From contig NZ_JBHSGR010000008.1 of the NCBI RefSeq assembly GCF_042654585.1, positions 1 to 64,000 on the forward strand: a DNA stretch of 64,000 bases, read 5' to 3'. Made by a program: the position numbers and the translations under genes. Below, piece after piece: positions 50,513-59,351 of the stretch (position 1 is the first letter of the stretch; each line of letters starts with the position of its first letter). The DNA is from Geodermatophilus arenarius (GTDB taxonomy: Bacteria; Actinomycetota; Actinomycetes; Mycobacteriales; Geodermatophilaceae). The notes below the pieces were generated by a model. It was not told where the DNA came from, did no database searches, and was given only the letters and a program-made list of their open reading frames with translations.

Positions 50513-50922
50513 GGACCCTGCACGTCGGCCTGCGGGTCGCCGATCCCGAGCGGGCGGTCGCCTTCTACACGGCCGTGGGCTACGAGGTGGTCGGACGGGT
50601 CCCGGAGACGCCGATCGGCCAGCTGACGATGCTCAAGCTGCCGGGCGACGACGTCGTCAGCGTCGAGCTGGTCTTCGACCCCCGCGAGACCGGGAGGGCC
50701 CGGGGCACCGGCCTCAGCCACCTCGTCGTCTCGGTGGAGTCGATGGACGCCACGGTCGCCGACCTCAGGGCGAAGGGCATCGAGGTCGCGGACCCCGGGT
50801 CGCCCGACGGCTCCGCGGACTTCCGGACCACCGTGATCACGGACCCCGACGGCAACCGGATCGAGCTGGTCCAGTGGCCCCCCGGCCACCCCGACGGTCT
50901 GACCGCGGCCGACTGGTCGTGA
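50509..50922 (+). CDS. VOC-family (glyoxalase/bleomycin resistance-like) protein
   Basis: 137 residues from GTG 50509. Two beta-alpha-beta-beta-beta modules: TLHVGLRVADPERAVAFYTA with GYEVVGRVPETPIGQLTMLK, and GLSHLVVSVESMDATVADLR with FRTTVITDPDGNRIELVQWP. His in LHVGL, and Glu in VSVELVF and RIELVQ, are the expected metal ligands. Coupled to the RibD-like gene by a GTGA overlap. Confidence 0.94.
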   Translation: MRTLHVGLRVADPERAVAFYTAVGYEVVGRVPETPIGQLTMLKLPGDDVVSVELVFDPRETGRARGTGLSHLVVSVESMDATVADLRAKGIEVADPGSPDGSADFRTTVITDPDGNRIELVQWPPGHPDGLTAADWS

Positions 50923-51086
50923 CCGCCCAGGTGTCGTGCTCCTCCCGGCGGCCGGCAGGTCCCCACGGTCCCGGCCCGCTGCGGTCCTCCGCCGACGCCG
51001 GTCCGGAGCCCGTGTCCGAGCTGCGGCTGCCGGCGGACGCGTCCGGGCACCTGCAGGTGGCGCTCACCGCCCGCCGACCGGGCTGA
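50919..51086 (+). CDS. Short ORF coupled to the VOC gene (uncertain)
   Basis: 55 residues from GTG 50919 overlapping the VOC stop. The head is Ser/Pro/Gly-rich; the end ELRLPADASGHLQVALTARR could be a strand pair. Nothing else supports it. Confidence 0.3.
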   Translation: MTAQVSCSSRRPAGPHGPGPLRSSADAGPEPVSELRLPADASGHLQVALTARRPG

Positions 51087-51096
51087 CCGCGTGGGG

Positions 51097-52161
51097 TCAG
51101 GAGCCCGCCAGCCAGGCCAGGATGCGGCCCCGCGACCAGCACCGGCCGACGGCCTCGACGTGCACGGTCGAGCCGTCGAACACCGCCACGCCCAGGACGC
51201 TGTGGCCCGAGGCGCGGCGGTCGCCGAAGGTCGGGACGGCGGGCGCGACGCCGACCCCCTCCGCGGACACCCACGCCACCGTCCGGCCGGCCGCCGCCTC
51301 GCCGAGGCGCTGCAGGAAGCGCAGCCGGGCATCGAGGGGGAGGCGCGACAGCGCCCACGTCGTCGTGACGACGGGCAGCGCGTCCGCGGGCACCCGGGCG
51401 AGGGCGTCGGGCAGCACCTCGACGGCGTCGCCGCGCAGCAGCAGGGGAGGAGCCGTCGCCGCCAGCGCGATCTCCGCCTCGAGCAGCGCTGTCCGCTCCG
51501 GCCGGTCCGGTGGCAGGCAGGCGCGCAGCCACCGGGCGTCGTCGGGGTCGGTCACGTCCACCGGGTCGCGGTCGACGCCGATCCGGGCGACGACCTCGGG
51601 TACCGCCCGCGCCGGGACGGGCCGGTCCCCCACGACGCGGCACGCCGTCCGCAGCGGGGACGACGGGTCGCCCAGCGTCCGCCCGTCGCCGTAGGCGACC
51701 CCGACGCGGTCGACGGACAGGTCGAACCCGGCGCCGCAGTCCACGTCGACGAGCCCGACCGCGGCCGCGCCCACCCGGTGCGCCGCCTCGGCGACCAGCG
51801 GGTACAGCACGGCGCCGTGTCCGGTCTCGTCGGCGCGCACCGGCCGGCGTGCGGCGACGTCCGCGACCGCGTCGGTCACCCGCAGCAGCGTGTCGACCGC
51901 CGCGCCGGCGGCGGCGTCGGCGTCCCCGGCGGCGTAGGCCGCGGCGAGCGCGGGGGCGCGCCCGACGAGGGCGAGGTCGTGCAGCGCGGCGAGGACGACG
52001 GCGGGGCTCCGCCTGCGCGCCGGCAGGGCCGCGACGGCGCGCAGGGCCTCGTCGGACCCGCTCAGCGCGAGGGCGACCCGCTCGTACAGCGGCGACGTCC
52101 CGGCGGCGTCGACCTCGGCGAAGCGCCGGTACGCCTGGGCGAGCGTGCGGGCCCCGGCCAC
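51097..52161 (-). CDS. DUF2332 family protein
   Basis: 354 residues. It starts with AQAYRRFAEVDAAGTSPLYE and RVALALSGSDEALRAVAALP, then SPAVVLAALHDLAL, GHGAVLYPLVAEAAH, VGLVDVDCGAGFDLSVDRVG and VARIGVDRDPVDVTDPDDAR. These are the family landmarks (about residues 10-215). The C-half has TWALSRLPLDARLRFLQRLG. DUF2332 proteins are widespread in actinobacteria and have no established function. The gene is divergent from the large kinase operon. Confidence 0.89.
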   Translation of the reverse strand: MAGARTLAQAYRRFAEVDAAGTSPLYERVALALSGSDEALRAVAALPARRRSPAVVLAALHDLALVGRAPALAAAYAAGDADAAAGAAVDTLLRVTDAVADVAARRPVRADETGHGAVLYPLVAEAAHRVGAAAVGLVDVDCGAGFDLSVDRVGVAYGDGRTLGDPSSPLRTACRVVGDRPVPARAVPEVVARIGVDRDPVDVTDPDDARWLRACLPPDRPERTALLEAEIALAATAPPLLLRGDAVEVLPDALARVPADALPVVTTTWALSRLPLDARLRFLQRLGEAAAGRTVAWVSAEGVGVAPAVPTFGDRRASGHSVLGVAVFDGSTVHVEAVGRCWSRGRILAWLAGS

Positions 52162-52363
52162 GGTCAGGCGCCTCCCGCGGTCGTCCCCGGCACCCGGCGA
52201 CCCTAGCCACCCTGACCACGGCCCTCGCCTCCTGCGGCGGGACCCACCGGGCGGAAGGCACCCCTTGGCGGGAGATCCGGTTCCTCAAGTCGGTCCTCCG
52301 TTCGGCCGATGCCCCCGGTGCGCGGCACGAGGCCGCGCGAGCGAGGCATCGGACGGACTACTC

Positions 52364-55300
52364 GTGACGACCCAGACAGCCGCCCCGGCGGTGGACCAGC
52401 CCGCGCGGGCGGGGCACGGAGACGGCCGCGTGGCGGACGCGGACCGGCCCGAGGACGTGGCGCTGCAGGCGGAGGCGGAGGCCGCCGCCGGAGCGCTGAC
52501 GGCGGACGGCGCCAAGGAGCTCCTGCGCGCCCTCGACCGGATGACCAGGCAGGCCGAGCCGGGCGACTGCCGGGCTGCCGCCCAGCGCGTGGTCGACGCG
52601 GCCCGCTCCGCGGGCGTCGGCGGCCGCGGCATCCTGGTGCTGCAGGCCAACCTGCTCGCCCGCCTCGGGGACGCCGAGGGCGCGGCCGACCTGGTCGTCA
52701 CCGCGCACGCCGAGCACCCCGACGGCTTCAAGGACACCCACCCGGTCCTGGCGTGGAAGCTCCTCCGCCGGCACAGTTCCCGGGCCGCGGCCGCCTACGT
52801 CGACCGGCTGCAGGCCGCCGGTGTCCCCATCGCGCACGAGCTCGACCCCTCGGCCCTCCTCGAGCGCCTGCAGGACGCCCGCAACGCCACCGACCTCGAC
52901 GCGGCCATCGACGGCCTCGAGCGGGCTGGTGGCTTCCCCGACGTCGTCGCCGCGGGCCGCGCCCTCGGCATCCTGCGCACCGCCCACGGACGACGACCCG
53001 AGCACGTGCTGCGCCTGGTGGACCTGGCGATCGCGTCCTCGGCCGTGACGCCGCGGGTCGTCAACGACGCGCTGATCGTGCTCTCCGAGCTCGGGGCCGC
53101 GGACGAGAGCCGCACCGTGCTGGCGAGGGCGGAGGCGGCGGGAGTGCCGCTGGTCGCCGACCACCGGCTGCTGTTCGTCACCGCGCTCGCCAACGCCATG
53201 CGCTTCGACGACGCGCTCGCGGCCTACCAGGCGTACCTCGACGACGGCTTCCCCGCCAACGCCCGTGCCCGAAGGGTGCACGTGGCCGCCCTGGCGCTGA
53301 CCGACCGGACGGCCGAGCTCTCCGCCGCGCTTCTCGACTGGGCCCGCGCGGTCCGCGCCGGGGAGGTCACCGACCCACCGGCCAACGTGCTCGCCACTGC
53401 GCTGACCGCACTCGCCCGCGACGACATCACGCTCCTGCTCGAGGTGTTCCGGGGCGGCGCGGGGGCGTTCACCTTCAACGGCACCCACCGCCGGATCCTC
53501 GCAGGCCACGCGCAGCGGACCCTGTCCGTGCCGACGTACGCGGAGGCGCTCGCCGCCGCGGCCGACGCCGGGGTGCCACCGACCGCGCACGAGCTGGACG
53601 CGCTGGTGGAGATGGCCGTCGGCGGCGATCCGGAGGAGGTCGTCGAGGCGCTGCGGCAGGTGGTGCGGGCCTCCGGGGACGCGCTGCCCCGGCTCGCCCT
53701 CCCGCTGGTCCGGGCCCACATCGCCACCGGGGACCTCGTCGCCGCGGAGACCACGGCGGGGGAGTGCCCCGCGCCCGCGATCGTCGAGGCGCTGGTCGCC
53801 GCCCACCTGGACGCCGGGGACCTGGACGGCGCCCTCCGTGGCTGCGAGCTGTTCGAGCACGGTGCCGGGACCGAGCCCGCGGAGACGGCGCACCCACGGA
53901 TGCCGTACCCGCCGGCCCTCGTGACCCGCGTCGTCCGAGGGCTGGCCGTCCGGCGCGGCACGGATGCCGCCGAGCGGTGGCTGCGGCGCCACTCCCCGGC
54001 CACCTGGCCGGTGGAGGCGTGGGAGGCGCTGGCCCGGGCCCACCGGCGCGACAAGGGCAACTCCCGGGCCATCGAGCAGCTCATGGGGGAGATGCGGGAG
54101 GTCGGCGGCGGGTGCAGCGGCGGCGTCTGGGCCGAGTGGCTGTACGCCGTCCCACGGCACAAGCGCGCCGCGCGGCTGGTGTACGCGCGGGCCGCCATGC
54201 GCGCCGACAAGGTCGTCCCCACGCCGTCCTTCCACACCGCTGCGATCGTCGGGGCGCTGCAGCCGGACAAGGTGCCGGCCGACCGGGTCGGGACGGACGC
54301 GGAGGCCGCGGCCTGGGAGAACGCGCAGCGGGCCATGGGCGCGGGCGAGCGGCTGCTGGTCAAGGCGGTCGAGAGCCTGACCCCGCGAGCCGGGGCGCGC
54401 GCGGCGCAGGACGGCTGGTTCACCGCGGCGCAGCTGCTGGAGATCGCCCGGGCGTACCCGCTGGCCCGGCGGCCCTACGCCCAGCTCGACAGCGTGGTCG
54501 AGGTGCGCGTGGCGGCCGAGACCGAGCCCGACGAGCAGTTCGCGGCGTTCCTCGGCGCGGTCGCCGCGGCCCACGCCCGTGCCCTCCTGCCGGAGGGGGT
54601 CAAGCGGCTGCGCACCGCGGCCGTCAAGCGCGGCCTCGGCCGGCCCCCGGAGCTGACGGCCGCGCTGTTCGACGCGCTGGCCGGCCGGCCCGAGTCCGTG
54701 CCGGAGGCCGCGGCCGCCGAGGCCGCCCGCGGCGCGCTCGCGGCCCCGGTCGTCGCCGAGGCGGCCGGACGGGCGCTGGCCGAGACCGGCTCGGTCGAGG
54801 CCGTGCTGGGGGTCCTCGACGGCACGGACGACGCCGCGCTGGACGAGGAGCCCGCGGAGGCGCTGCTCAGCGCCGCCACCCTCGCGCTCGCGGAGGCCGG
54901 CCAGTCCGAGTCGGCGCAGGAGCTGGGCCGGGCGGCGGAGAGCCGTGGCCTGTCGCTGTCCCCCGCCGCGCAGGCGAGCCTGCTCACCACGCAGCGCCCG
55001 GAGGCGCCGGCCGCGGCCGAGCAGGGTCCGGTGTGGACGACGGCGCAGCTCGCCGCCTACAACTCCCTGCTCGAGCACGAGCTGGCCAACCACCTGCGCG
55101 GCAGCCGGGCCAGCACGGAGCTCCTGCGGGCGGTCACGCGGAACCTGCGCCGGCGACTGCCCGACGAGGTCGCCACGGACTTCGAGCGGGACCTCGCCGC
55201 GCTCGACGACGTCGTGGCCTCCCTGCGGCGGTCGCAGAACCTGCAGCAGCGGAGCATCGCGAAGATCGCAGCCGCCGCCGACCTCGAGCGGCGTTCCGCA

Positions 55301-55846
55301 GGCGCCGTCCCGGTGCTCGCGACCGTGGAGTCGGTGGTCGAGCAGCTGGAGTCCGAGGCCGTCGCCGCGCACACCGAGATCCGGCTGCTGGACCGCGAGG
55401 GGTGTGGCGGCATGGCCGTGCGCGGCCACGCGACGCTGCTCCAGTTCGCGCTGCACAACCTCGTGTCCAACGCGATCAAGGCCCACACCCGCCGCAAGGG
55501 CGACGAGCGGCGCGTCGTCGAGATCCTCGCGACCTTCGGCGAGTCCGCCCGCGAGGACCTCGCCGTGGCCCCGTACGGCTGGGTGGTGCTCTCGGTGCGG
55601 GACCACGGGGACGGCGTCCCCGAGGACCTGCCCGACAACGTGGCCAACTGGTCCATCCCCGGGCAGCCCGGCCAGGGCGCCGGGATCGGGCTCCGGGTCA
55701 CCGAGAACATGGTCCGCCAGTCCGGCGGCCAGCTGTGGATCGACACGTCCGTCGCCGAGGGGAGCCGTTTCTGCTTCCGCCTGCCCTCCGCGGCGCGCCG
55801 CAACGCCAGAGCCGCCCACCGCGGCGCCCGAGTGGAGGAGATGTGA
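52364..55846 (+). CDS. Giant helical-repeat protein with C-terminal histidine kinase core
   Basis: 1,160 residues from GTG 52364. Residues about 40-860 are an uninterrupted alpha-helical solenoid of PPR/TPR-like pairs (for example GILVLQANLLARLGDAEGAA; ALIVLSELGAADESRTVLAR; VVRGLAVRRGTDAAERWLRR). The C-terminus has a DHp segment SLLEHELANHLRGSRASTEL (His near residue 904) and a GHKL ATPase: N-box FALHNLVSNAIKAHTRR (about 1,028), G1 SVRDHGDGVPED (about 1,077), G2 GQGAGIGLRVTENM (about 1,103). No membrane segment, PAS or GAF domain. It is coupled to a receiver gene (TGATG). Confidence 0.93.
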   Translation: MTTQTAAPAVDQPARAGHGDGRVADADRPEDVALQAEAEAAAGALTADGAKELLRALDRMTRQAEPGDCRAAAQRVVDAARSAGVGGRGILVLQANLLARLGDAEGAADLVVTAHAEHPDGFKDTHPVLAWKLLRRHSSRAAAAYVDRLQAAGVPIAHELDPSALLERLQDARNATDLDAAIDGLERAGGFPDVVAAGRALGILRTAHGRRPEHVLRLVDLAIASSAVTPRVVNDALIVLSELGAADESRTVLARAEAAGVPLVADHRLLFVTALANAMRFDDALAAYQAYLDDGFPANARARRVHVAALALTDRTAELSAALLDWARAVRAGEVTDPPANVLATALTALARDDITLLLEVFRGGAGAFTFNGTHRRILAGHAQRTLSVPTYAEALAAAADAGVPPTAHELDALVEMAVGGDPEEVVEALRQVVRASGDALPRLALPLVRAHIATGDLVAAETTAGECPAPAIVEALVAAHLDAGDLDGALRGCELFEHGAGTEPAETAHPRMPYPPALVTRVVRGLAVRRGTDAAERWLRRHSPATWPVEAWEALARAHRRDKGNSRAIEQLMGEMREVGGGCSGGVWAEWLYAVPRHKRAARLVYARAAMRADKVVPTPSFHTAAIVGALQPDKVPADRVGTDAEAAAWENAQRAMGAGERLLVKAVESLTPRAGARAAQDGWFTAAQLLEIARAYPLARRPYAQLDSVVEVRVAAETEPDEQFAAFLGAVAAAHARALLPEGVKRLRTAAVKRGLGRPPELTAALFDALAGRPESVPEAAAAEAARGALAAPVVAEAAGRALAETGSVEAVLGVLDGTDDAALDEEPAEALLSAATLALAEAGQSESAQELGRAAESRGLSLSPAAQASLLTTQRPEAPAAAEQGPVWTTAQLAAYNSLLEHELANHLRGSRASTELLRAVTRNLRRRLPDEVATDFERDLAALDDVVASLRRSQNLQQRSIAKIAAAADLERRSAGAVPVLATVESVVEQLESEAVAAHTEIRLLDREGCGGMAVRGHATLLQFALHNLVSNAIKAHTRRKGDERRVVEILATFGESAREDLAVAPYGWVVLSVRDHGDGVPEDLPDNVANWSIPGQPGQGAGIGLRVTENMVRQSGGQLWIDTSVAEGSRFCFRLPSAARRNARAAHRGARVEEM

Positions 55847-56358
55847 TGAGCGCAGGCCTGCCCGTCGTCGTCGTCGACGACAAGCACGAGCTGCTGGACC
55901 CGTTGCGGCAGCTGCTGGAGTACGAGGGCTGGACGGTGGACACGTACGACGACATCGATGCGGCCGCGCGGGCGCTCCTCGAGCGCACGGAGCCCTTCGT
56001 GCTCGTCGTCGACCACGACTTCGACCGGCCGGACGGCCGCACCGGGTTCGACCTGACGGAGCTGCTCCGCTCGGCGCACCCCTGGGGGCCGGCACTGCCG
56101 ATCTGTTACTACAGCGGCCGGATCGACGGTGGTGACTTCCTGGCGGCCCAGCGCGGGCGGCAGCTCGTCTCGCCCAGCTCGTACACCCACAAGAACGACG
56201 ACGTGGACATCGTCGACGTCGTGCGGCAGGCCGAGCAGGCCTTCCTGGACTTCCGCGACCTCTTCGAGCAGCAGGCGCTGCGCCGGGCGCTGCTCGGCGC
56301 CGACGAGGACCTCGAGGCCGGCGCCGACGACGACGTGCTGGTCGGGGAGGAGCGGTGA
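55846..56358 (+). CDS. Stand-alone receiver-domain protein
   Basis: 170 residues. VVVVDDKHELLDPLRQLLEY (acidic pair Asp11-Asp12), phosphoacceptor in FVLVVDHDFDRPDGRTGFDL (Asp56 by position), PICYYSGRID (switch Ser) and SPSSYTHKNDD (conserved Lys). The C-terminal helix AEQAFLDFRDLFEQQALRRA extends past the receiver. There is no output domain, so it acts through a partner or as a phosphate buffer. Coupled on both sides: TGATG with the kinase and GTGA with the PIN gene. Confidence 0.94.
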   Translation: MSAGLPVVVVDDKHELLDPLRQLLEYEGWTVDTYDDIDAAARALLERTEPFVLVVDHDFDRPDGRTGFDLTELLRSAHPWGPALPICYYSGRIDGGDFLAAQRGRQLVSPSSYTHKNDDVDIVDVVRQAEQAFLDFRDLFEQQALRRALLGADEDLEAGADDDVLVGEER

Positions 56359-57551
56359 CCGCCGCGCTGCTCACCTCGTCACCCTCGAGCCGCAAGGCCG
56401 TCGTCGACACCTGCGCGGTGCTGGAGGGCCGGCGCTGGCACGGGCACTTCCGCGAGCGGGTCGCCGCGTGGCTGGGCGAGGACGGCACCGTCGTCCTGCC
56501 GGGGCGGGTGGTCGCCGAGATGGCGCGCGTGGCCGCCACCCGGTTCCTGCAGGGGGACGAGTCGGCGTACAAGACGCAGCAGCGGGCCGCACTGGCGCTG
56601 ACCGACCCCGGTCAGCTGTTCGGGATCCCGCGCGCCCGCCGGGCGATGCTCACCCGCGCCGACGTCGTCCGGCTCTGCCAGGACAGCGGCGACCCGGAGC
56701 TGATGCAGGCCGCCGCCGGGTCGACGCGGTGCGTGCCCGGGGACGCCGACTTCGAGATCGCGCACGTCGTCCGGGTCCTGACCGCCGCCGCGCACGAGGC
56801 CGTCCTCGTGACCCGCGACCACGACCTGCAGCAGGCCGCCGGCCGGCTCGGGCTCGCGCTGCTCGACGGCCCACCGGAGCAGCCGCGGCCCCAGGAGCCC
56901 ACCGACCGGGTCGGGCGGGACCTGCCCGAGCCGGCGGCCGGGCGCACCGTCCACCTCCTGTCCCTGCAGGGCGCCGTCACGCTGCTCCAGGGCCGGCTGC
57001 CGCGGGCGGGCGCTCCCGACGACGTCCTCGTCGTGCTGTCGTCCACCCTGGTCCGCGCCGCGCAGCTCGCCGCCTTCGGCGTCCGCCGGGGCGAGGACGG
57101 CAAGCCCGACGCGGCCGAGCTCGCGGAGGTGCAGGAGCGGCTGCGGCGGCTGCTGACCACGGGCCGCCCCGACGGCGGTCAGCGCCGTGCCTTCGTCTGG
57201 GCGACCCCCTGGCGGGTCTACCGGCGGGCGGCCACGCGCGTCACCGAGGCCCGCTTCGCCTGCGACCGCTCCGGCAGCCGGCCGCTGGACATGCACACGC
57301 TCCTGCTGCTGGCCGCGGCCGAGGAGCTGGGGGACGGCGGCCACGAGGTGCGCGTGCTGACCAGCAGCTGGGAGCCCGCGGAGGAGGACCACCTGCTCGC
57401 CGCGGCCCGGGCCTGGCGTCTCGAGGGCGGGCTGAAGCGCATGCCGGTCGCGGGGCACCACCGGCGCGGCACCCGCGAGGTCACCGAGGTGCACCTCCCC
57501 GGGGACGAGCCCGACCTGGGCGCCCTGCTCGACCGGTTCCGCCGCCGCTGA
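56355..57551 (+). CDS. PIN-domain nuclease, probable effector of the kinase operon
   Basis: 398 residues from GTG 56355. A PIN-like fold is suggested by RKAVVDTCAVLEGRRW (Asp18), VLPGRVVAEMARVAA (second acid, Glu), PGDADFEIAHVVRVLTAAAH (third acid, Asp/Glu) and AVLVTRDHDLQQAAGRLGLA (fourth acid, Asp), about residues 14-175. The C-terminal half (RTVHLLSLQGAVTLLQGRLP; FVWATPWRVYRRAATRVTEA) repeats an alpha/beta plan and ends in a basic region. PIN proteins cut RNA, often tRNA or mRNA. Stop and next start are 10 bp apart. Confidence 0.85.
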   Translation: MTAALLTSSPSSRKAVVDTCAVLEGRRWHGHFRERVAAWLGEDGTVVLPGRVVAEMARVAATRFLQGDESAYKTQQRAALALTDPGQLFGIPRARRAMLTRADVVRLCQDSGDPELMQAAAGSTRCVPGDADFEIAHVVRVLTAAAHEAVLVTRDHDLQQAAGRLGLALLDGPPEQPRPQEPTDRVGRDLPEPAAGRTVHLLSLQGAVTLLQGRLPRAGAPDDVLVVLSSTLVRAAQLAAFGVRRGEDGKPDAAELAEVQERLRRLLTTGRPDGGQRRAFVWATPWRVYRRAATRVTEARFACDRSGSRPLDMHTLLLLAAAEELGDGGHEVRVLTSSWEPAEEDHLLAAARAWRLEGGLKRMPVAGHHRRGTREVTEVHLPGDEPDLGALLDRFRRR

Positions 57552-57561
57552 CGGGAGCGCC

Positions 57562-58683
57562 ATGGGGACGTACGACACCGTGCACCACGGGCACCGCTAC
57601 GAGCAGGTCAAGCTGTGGGGCAAGGGCCTGCGGTACCTGCACGTCGGCGACCGGGTCGGCCTCCCGCGCGGCGGGCTCGGCCCCACGGGCACCTACACCG
57701 TCGCGATGCACACGGGCGGCCACGTGCACGTCGTGGACGGCGTCCTCGCCGGCTGGGAGGAGGAGCCCGGCGCGGGACCGCTGCTGACGACCCGCGGCGG
57801 CCGGTTCGACCCGGCCGACTGGCCCGGTGGCCCCTTCGGTCCCTGGTACCGGGACGCCGACGCGCCCCCCGACCGGCGCGTCTTCACCGGCCTCGACCGG
57901 GACTGCCCACGGCACGGGGAGCCACCGCTGCGGCTCGCCCGCGACGACGACCCGGACCTGCGGCGCGAGCGTGCCCTCGCCGCCGCGCGGGCCGACGTCG
58001 CCGCGCGGCTGGCCGCGGGCCTCGACGAGGCCGGGCGCGTCGAGGCGGCCCGCGGGTACCTCGCCGACCGGCGGGGCTGGGTGCAGGTGGCGGTCGAGGG
58101 CGCGGCCGGGTTCCTCGGGATCGCCGAGGACCCGGTCCGGGCGGGGGACCGGCTGGTCGCGTTGCTGTCGACCGCCGCGCCCGGCGCGCCGGAGTGGCGG
58201 AACGCCGCCTCGCTGCTGGAGGACACCGCCGCCGTGCTGGCCGCCCCCGCGGTGGCCGGCGCCCTGCGCCTGATGGCCGCGGCGCTGCCCCGGGACGAGG
58301 TGCGGGAGACCGACCGGGAGGCGGAGTCCCTGGACTCCGTCGCGCACCCGGCGATCCGCCGCCGGCGCCGCAGCGTCGCCCGGGCCGACGACTGGGCCCA
58401 CCGGCTGGGCCGCTACGACGACCTCCACTTCCGCGCCGCCGCCGAGGCGGCGGTGGCCCGGCACGGGGCGGCCGTCCTGCCGGCGGTCCCCCTGCCGTTC
58501 TGGGGGCGGGACATCGTGGTCGACGAGGTCGCCGCGCCCCTCCTGGTCCCCGTCCTCGGCCGCGACCTCACGCCCGAGGAGCGGAGCGTCCTGACCTGGG
58601 CGCTGCTCGGTGTGCCCGGGTCCCTCGAGACGCTCGACGCGGCGACCCTGGCGGCGGCTCTGCGCCGCACCCTCGCCGGCTGA
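57562..58683 (+). CDS. Unknown protein, last gene of the kinase operon
   Basis: 373 residues from ATG 57562 with GGGAG upstream. The N-terminal part MGTYDTVHHGHRYEQVKLWG, KGLRYLHVGDRVGLPRGGLG and TYTVAMHTGGHVHVVDGVLA is a small beta domain with many His residues. Then DCPRHGEPPL and an Ala/Arg-rich helical region (about 130-300) follow, ending RTLAG. No catalytic family is recognised. Similar N-terminal halves occur in phage-like and defence-island proteins by my impression only. Confidence 0.86.
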   Translation: MGTYDTVHHGHRYEQVKLWGKGLRYLHVGDRVGLPRGGLGPTGTYTVAMHTGGHVHVVDGVLAGWEEEPGAGPLLTTRGGRFDPADWPGGPFGPWYRDADAPPDRRVFTGLDRDCPRHGEPPLRLARDDDPDLRRERALAAARADVAARLAAGLDEAGRVEAARGYLADRRGWVQVAVEGAAGFLGIAEDPVRAGDRLVALLSTAAPGAPEWRNAASLLEDTAAVLAAPAVAGALRLMAAALPRDEVRETDREAESLDSVAHPAIRRRRRSVARADDWAHRLGRYDDLHFRAAAEAAVARHGAAVLPAVPLPFWGRDIVVDEVAAPLLVPVLGRDLTPEERSVLTWALLGVPGSLETLDAATLAAALRRTLAG

Positions 58684-58707
58684 GGACCCCTCCGCCGGGC
58701 GCCGGGC

Positions 58708-58739
58708 TTGACCCTGGACCCGGGTCACAGGCCTAGCGT
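58708..58739 (+). promoter_or_regulatory. MerR-type promoter with overlong spacer
   Basis: TTGACC (58708-58713) and TAGCGT (58734-58739) are 20 bp apart, and the spacer carries the dyad GACCCGGGTC, as in the operators of ZntR/CueR-like regulators. The ATG of the MerR gene starts 7 bp later, implying autoregulation of the regulator and the Cys-rich peptide behind it. Confidence 0.68.
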
Positions 58740-58746
58740 CGGCCGC

Positions 58747-59178
58747 ATGACAGCGACAGCCGTCCGCGGGCTCCGCGTCGCCGAGCTGGCGTCCGCGGCA
58801 GGGGTCCCGACGGACACCGTCCGCTACTACGAGCGCGTCGGCCTGCTGCCGGAGCCGGAGCGGACCGCGGCGGGCTACTGCAGCTACGACGCCGGCGCCG
58901 TCGACCGGCTGCACTTCATCCGCGGCGCCCAGCGCCTGGGCCTGCGGCTGTCCGACATCCGCGCCCTGCTGGCCGTGCGCGACACCGGGACGTGTCCCTG
59001 CGAGCCGGCCGAGCAGCTGCTGCGCCGGCGTCTCGACGAGGTCGACGCCGAGATCGCCCGCCTCGTGGCCCTCCGCGCGCAGATGCGGGCGATGGCCGAC
59101 GCCCTGCCCTCGGCGCAGTGCCCGCCGCCCAGCCCCGGCACCTGGTGCCCGCCCGCGAGGGGAGGTGACGAACCGTGA
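58747..59178 (+). CDS. MerR-family transcriptional regulator (metal/soft-ligand type)
   Basis: 143 residues from ATG 58747. LRVAELASAAGVPTDTVRYY, ERVGLLPEPERTAAGYCSYD and VDRLHFIRGAQRLGLRLSDI form the MerR DNA-binding domain (about 9-75). The dimer helix is LRRRLDEVDAEIARLVALRA. TGTCPCEPAEQ supplies a C-x-C metal site like the CadR/ZntR loop. A C-terminal tail with two more cysteines (AQCPPPSPGTWCPP) may complete it. The stop overlaps the GTG of a 17-residue Cys-rich peptide. Confidence 0.94.
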   Translation: MTATAVRGLRVAELASAAGVPTDTVRYYERVGLLPEPERTAAGYCSYDAGAVDRLHFIRGAQRLGLRLSDIRALLAVRDTGTCPCEPAEQLLRRRLDEVDAEIARLVALRAQMRAMADALPSAQCPPPSPGTWCPPARGGDEP

Positions 59179-59228
59179 GCGACCCGATCGAGGACGACTG
59201 CTGCGACGAGACCTGCGACTGCTGCTGA
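59175..59228 (+). CDS. 17-residue Cys-rich acidic peptide (metallothionein-like)
   Basis: GTG 59175 overlaps the MerR stop by four bases (GTGA). The product reads VSDPIEDDCCDETCDCC: five cysteines and six acidic residues in 17. GGAGG lies 11 bases upstream inside the MerR gene. It is too short for automatic annotation. A soft-metal binding or chaperone role is inferred from composition and from coupling to a metal-type MerR. Confidence 0.58.
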   Translation: MSDPIEDDCCDETCDCC

Positions 59229-59315
59229 CGGCGCGCGCCTGACGCGAGAGCGGCCGGGCCCGGGACCGGTGCGCTCTCCACAGCCGAAGGACCTCTCGTT
59301 CGTCGACAACTGTCT

Positions 59316-59328
59316 ATCGACATTCGAT
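59316..59328. promoter_or_regulatory. Dyad upstream of the DUF2975/Xre pair
   Basis: ATCGA-CAT-TCGAT, a perfect 5-bp dyad with CTAT just before it, lies 23 bp before the ATG 59352. Short TCGA dyads of this kind precede DUF2975-Xre pairs; the Xre protein may bind it. Flanking TCGAC/GTCGA copies occur nearby. Confidence 0.38.
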
Positions 59329-59351
59329 GGATCATGCGCGAGAGTCGATGC

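Noticed and set aside
52358..56572. 1,404-codon minus-strand frame opposite the kinase operon
   Set aside because: Shadow of GC-rich third codon positions; no start context, no domains, and the sense strand has clear kinase and receiver motifs.
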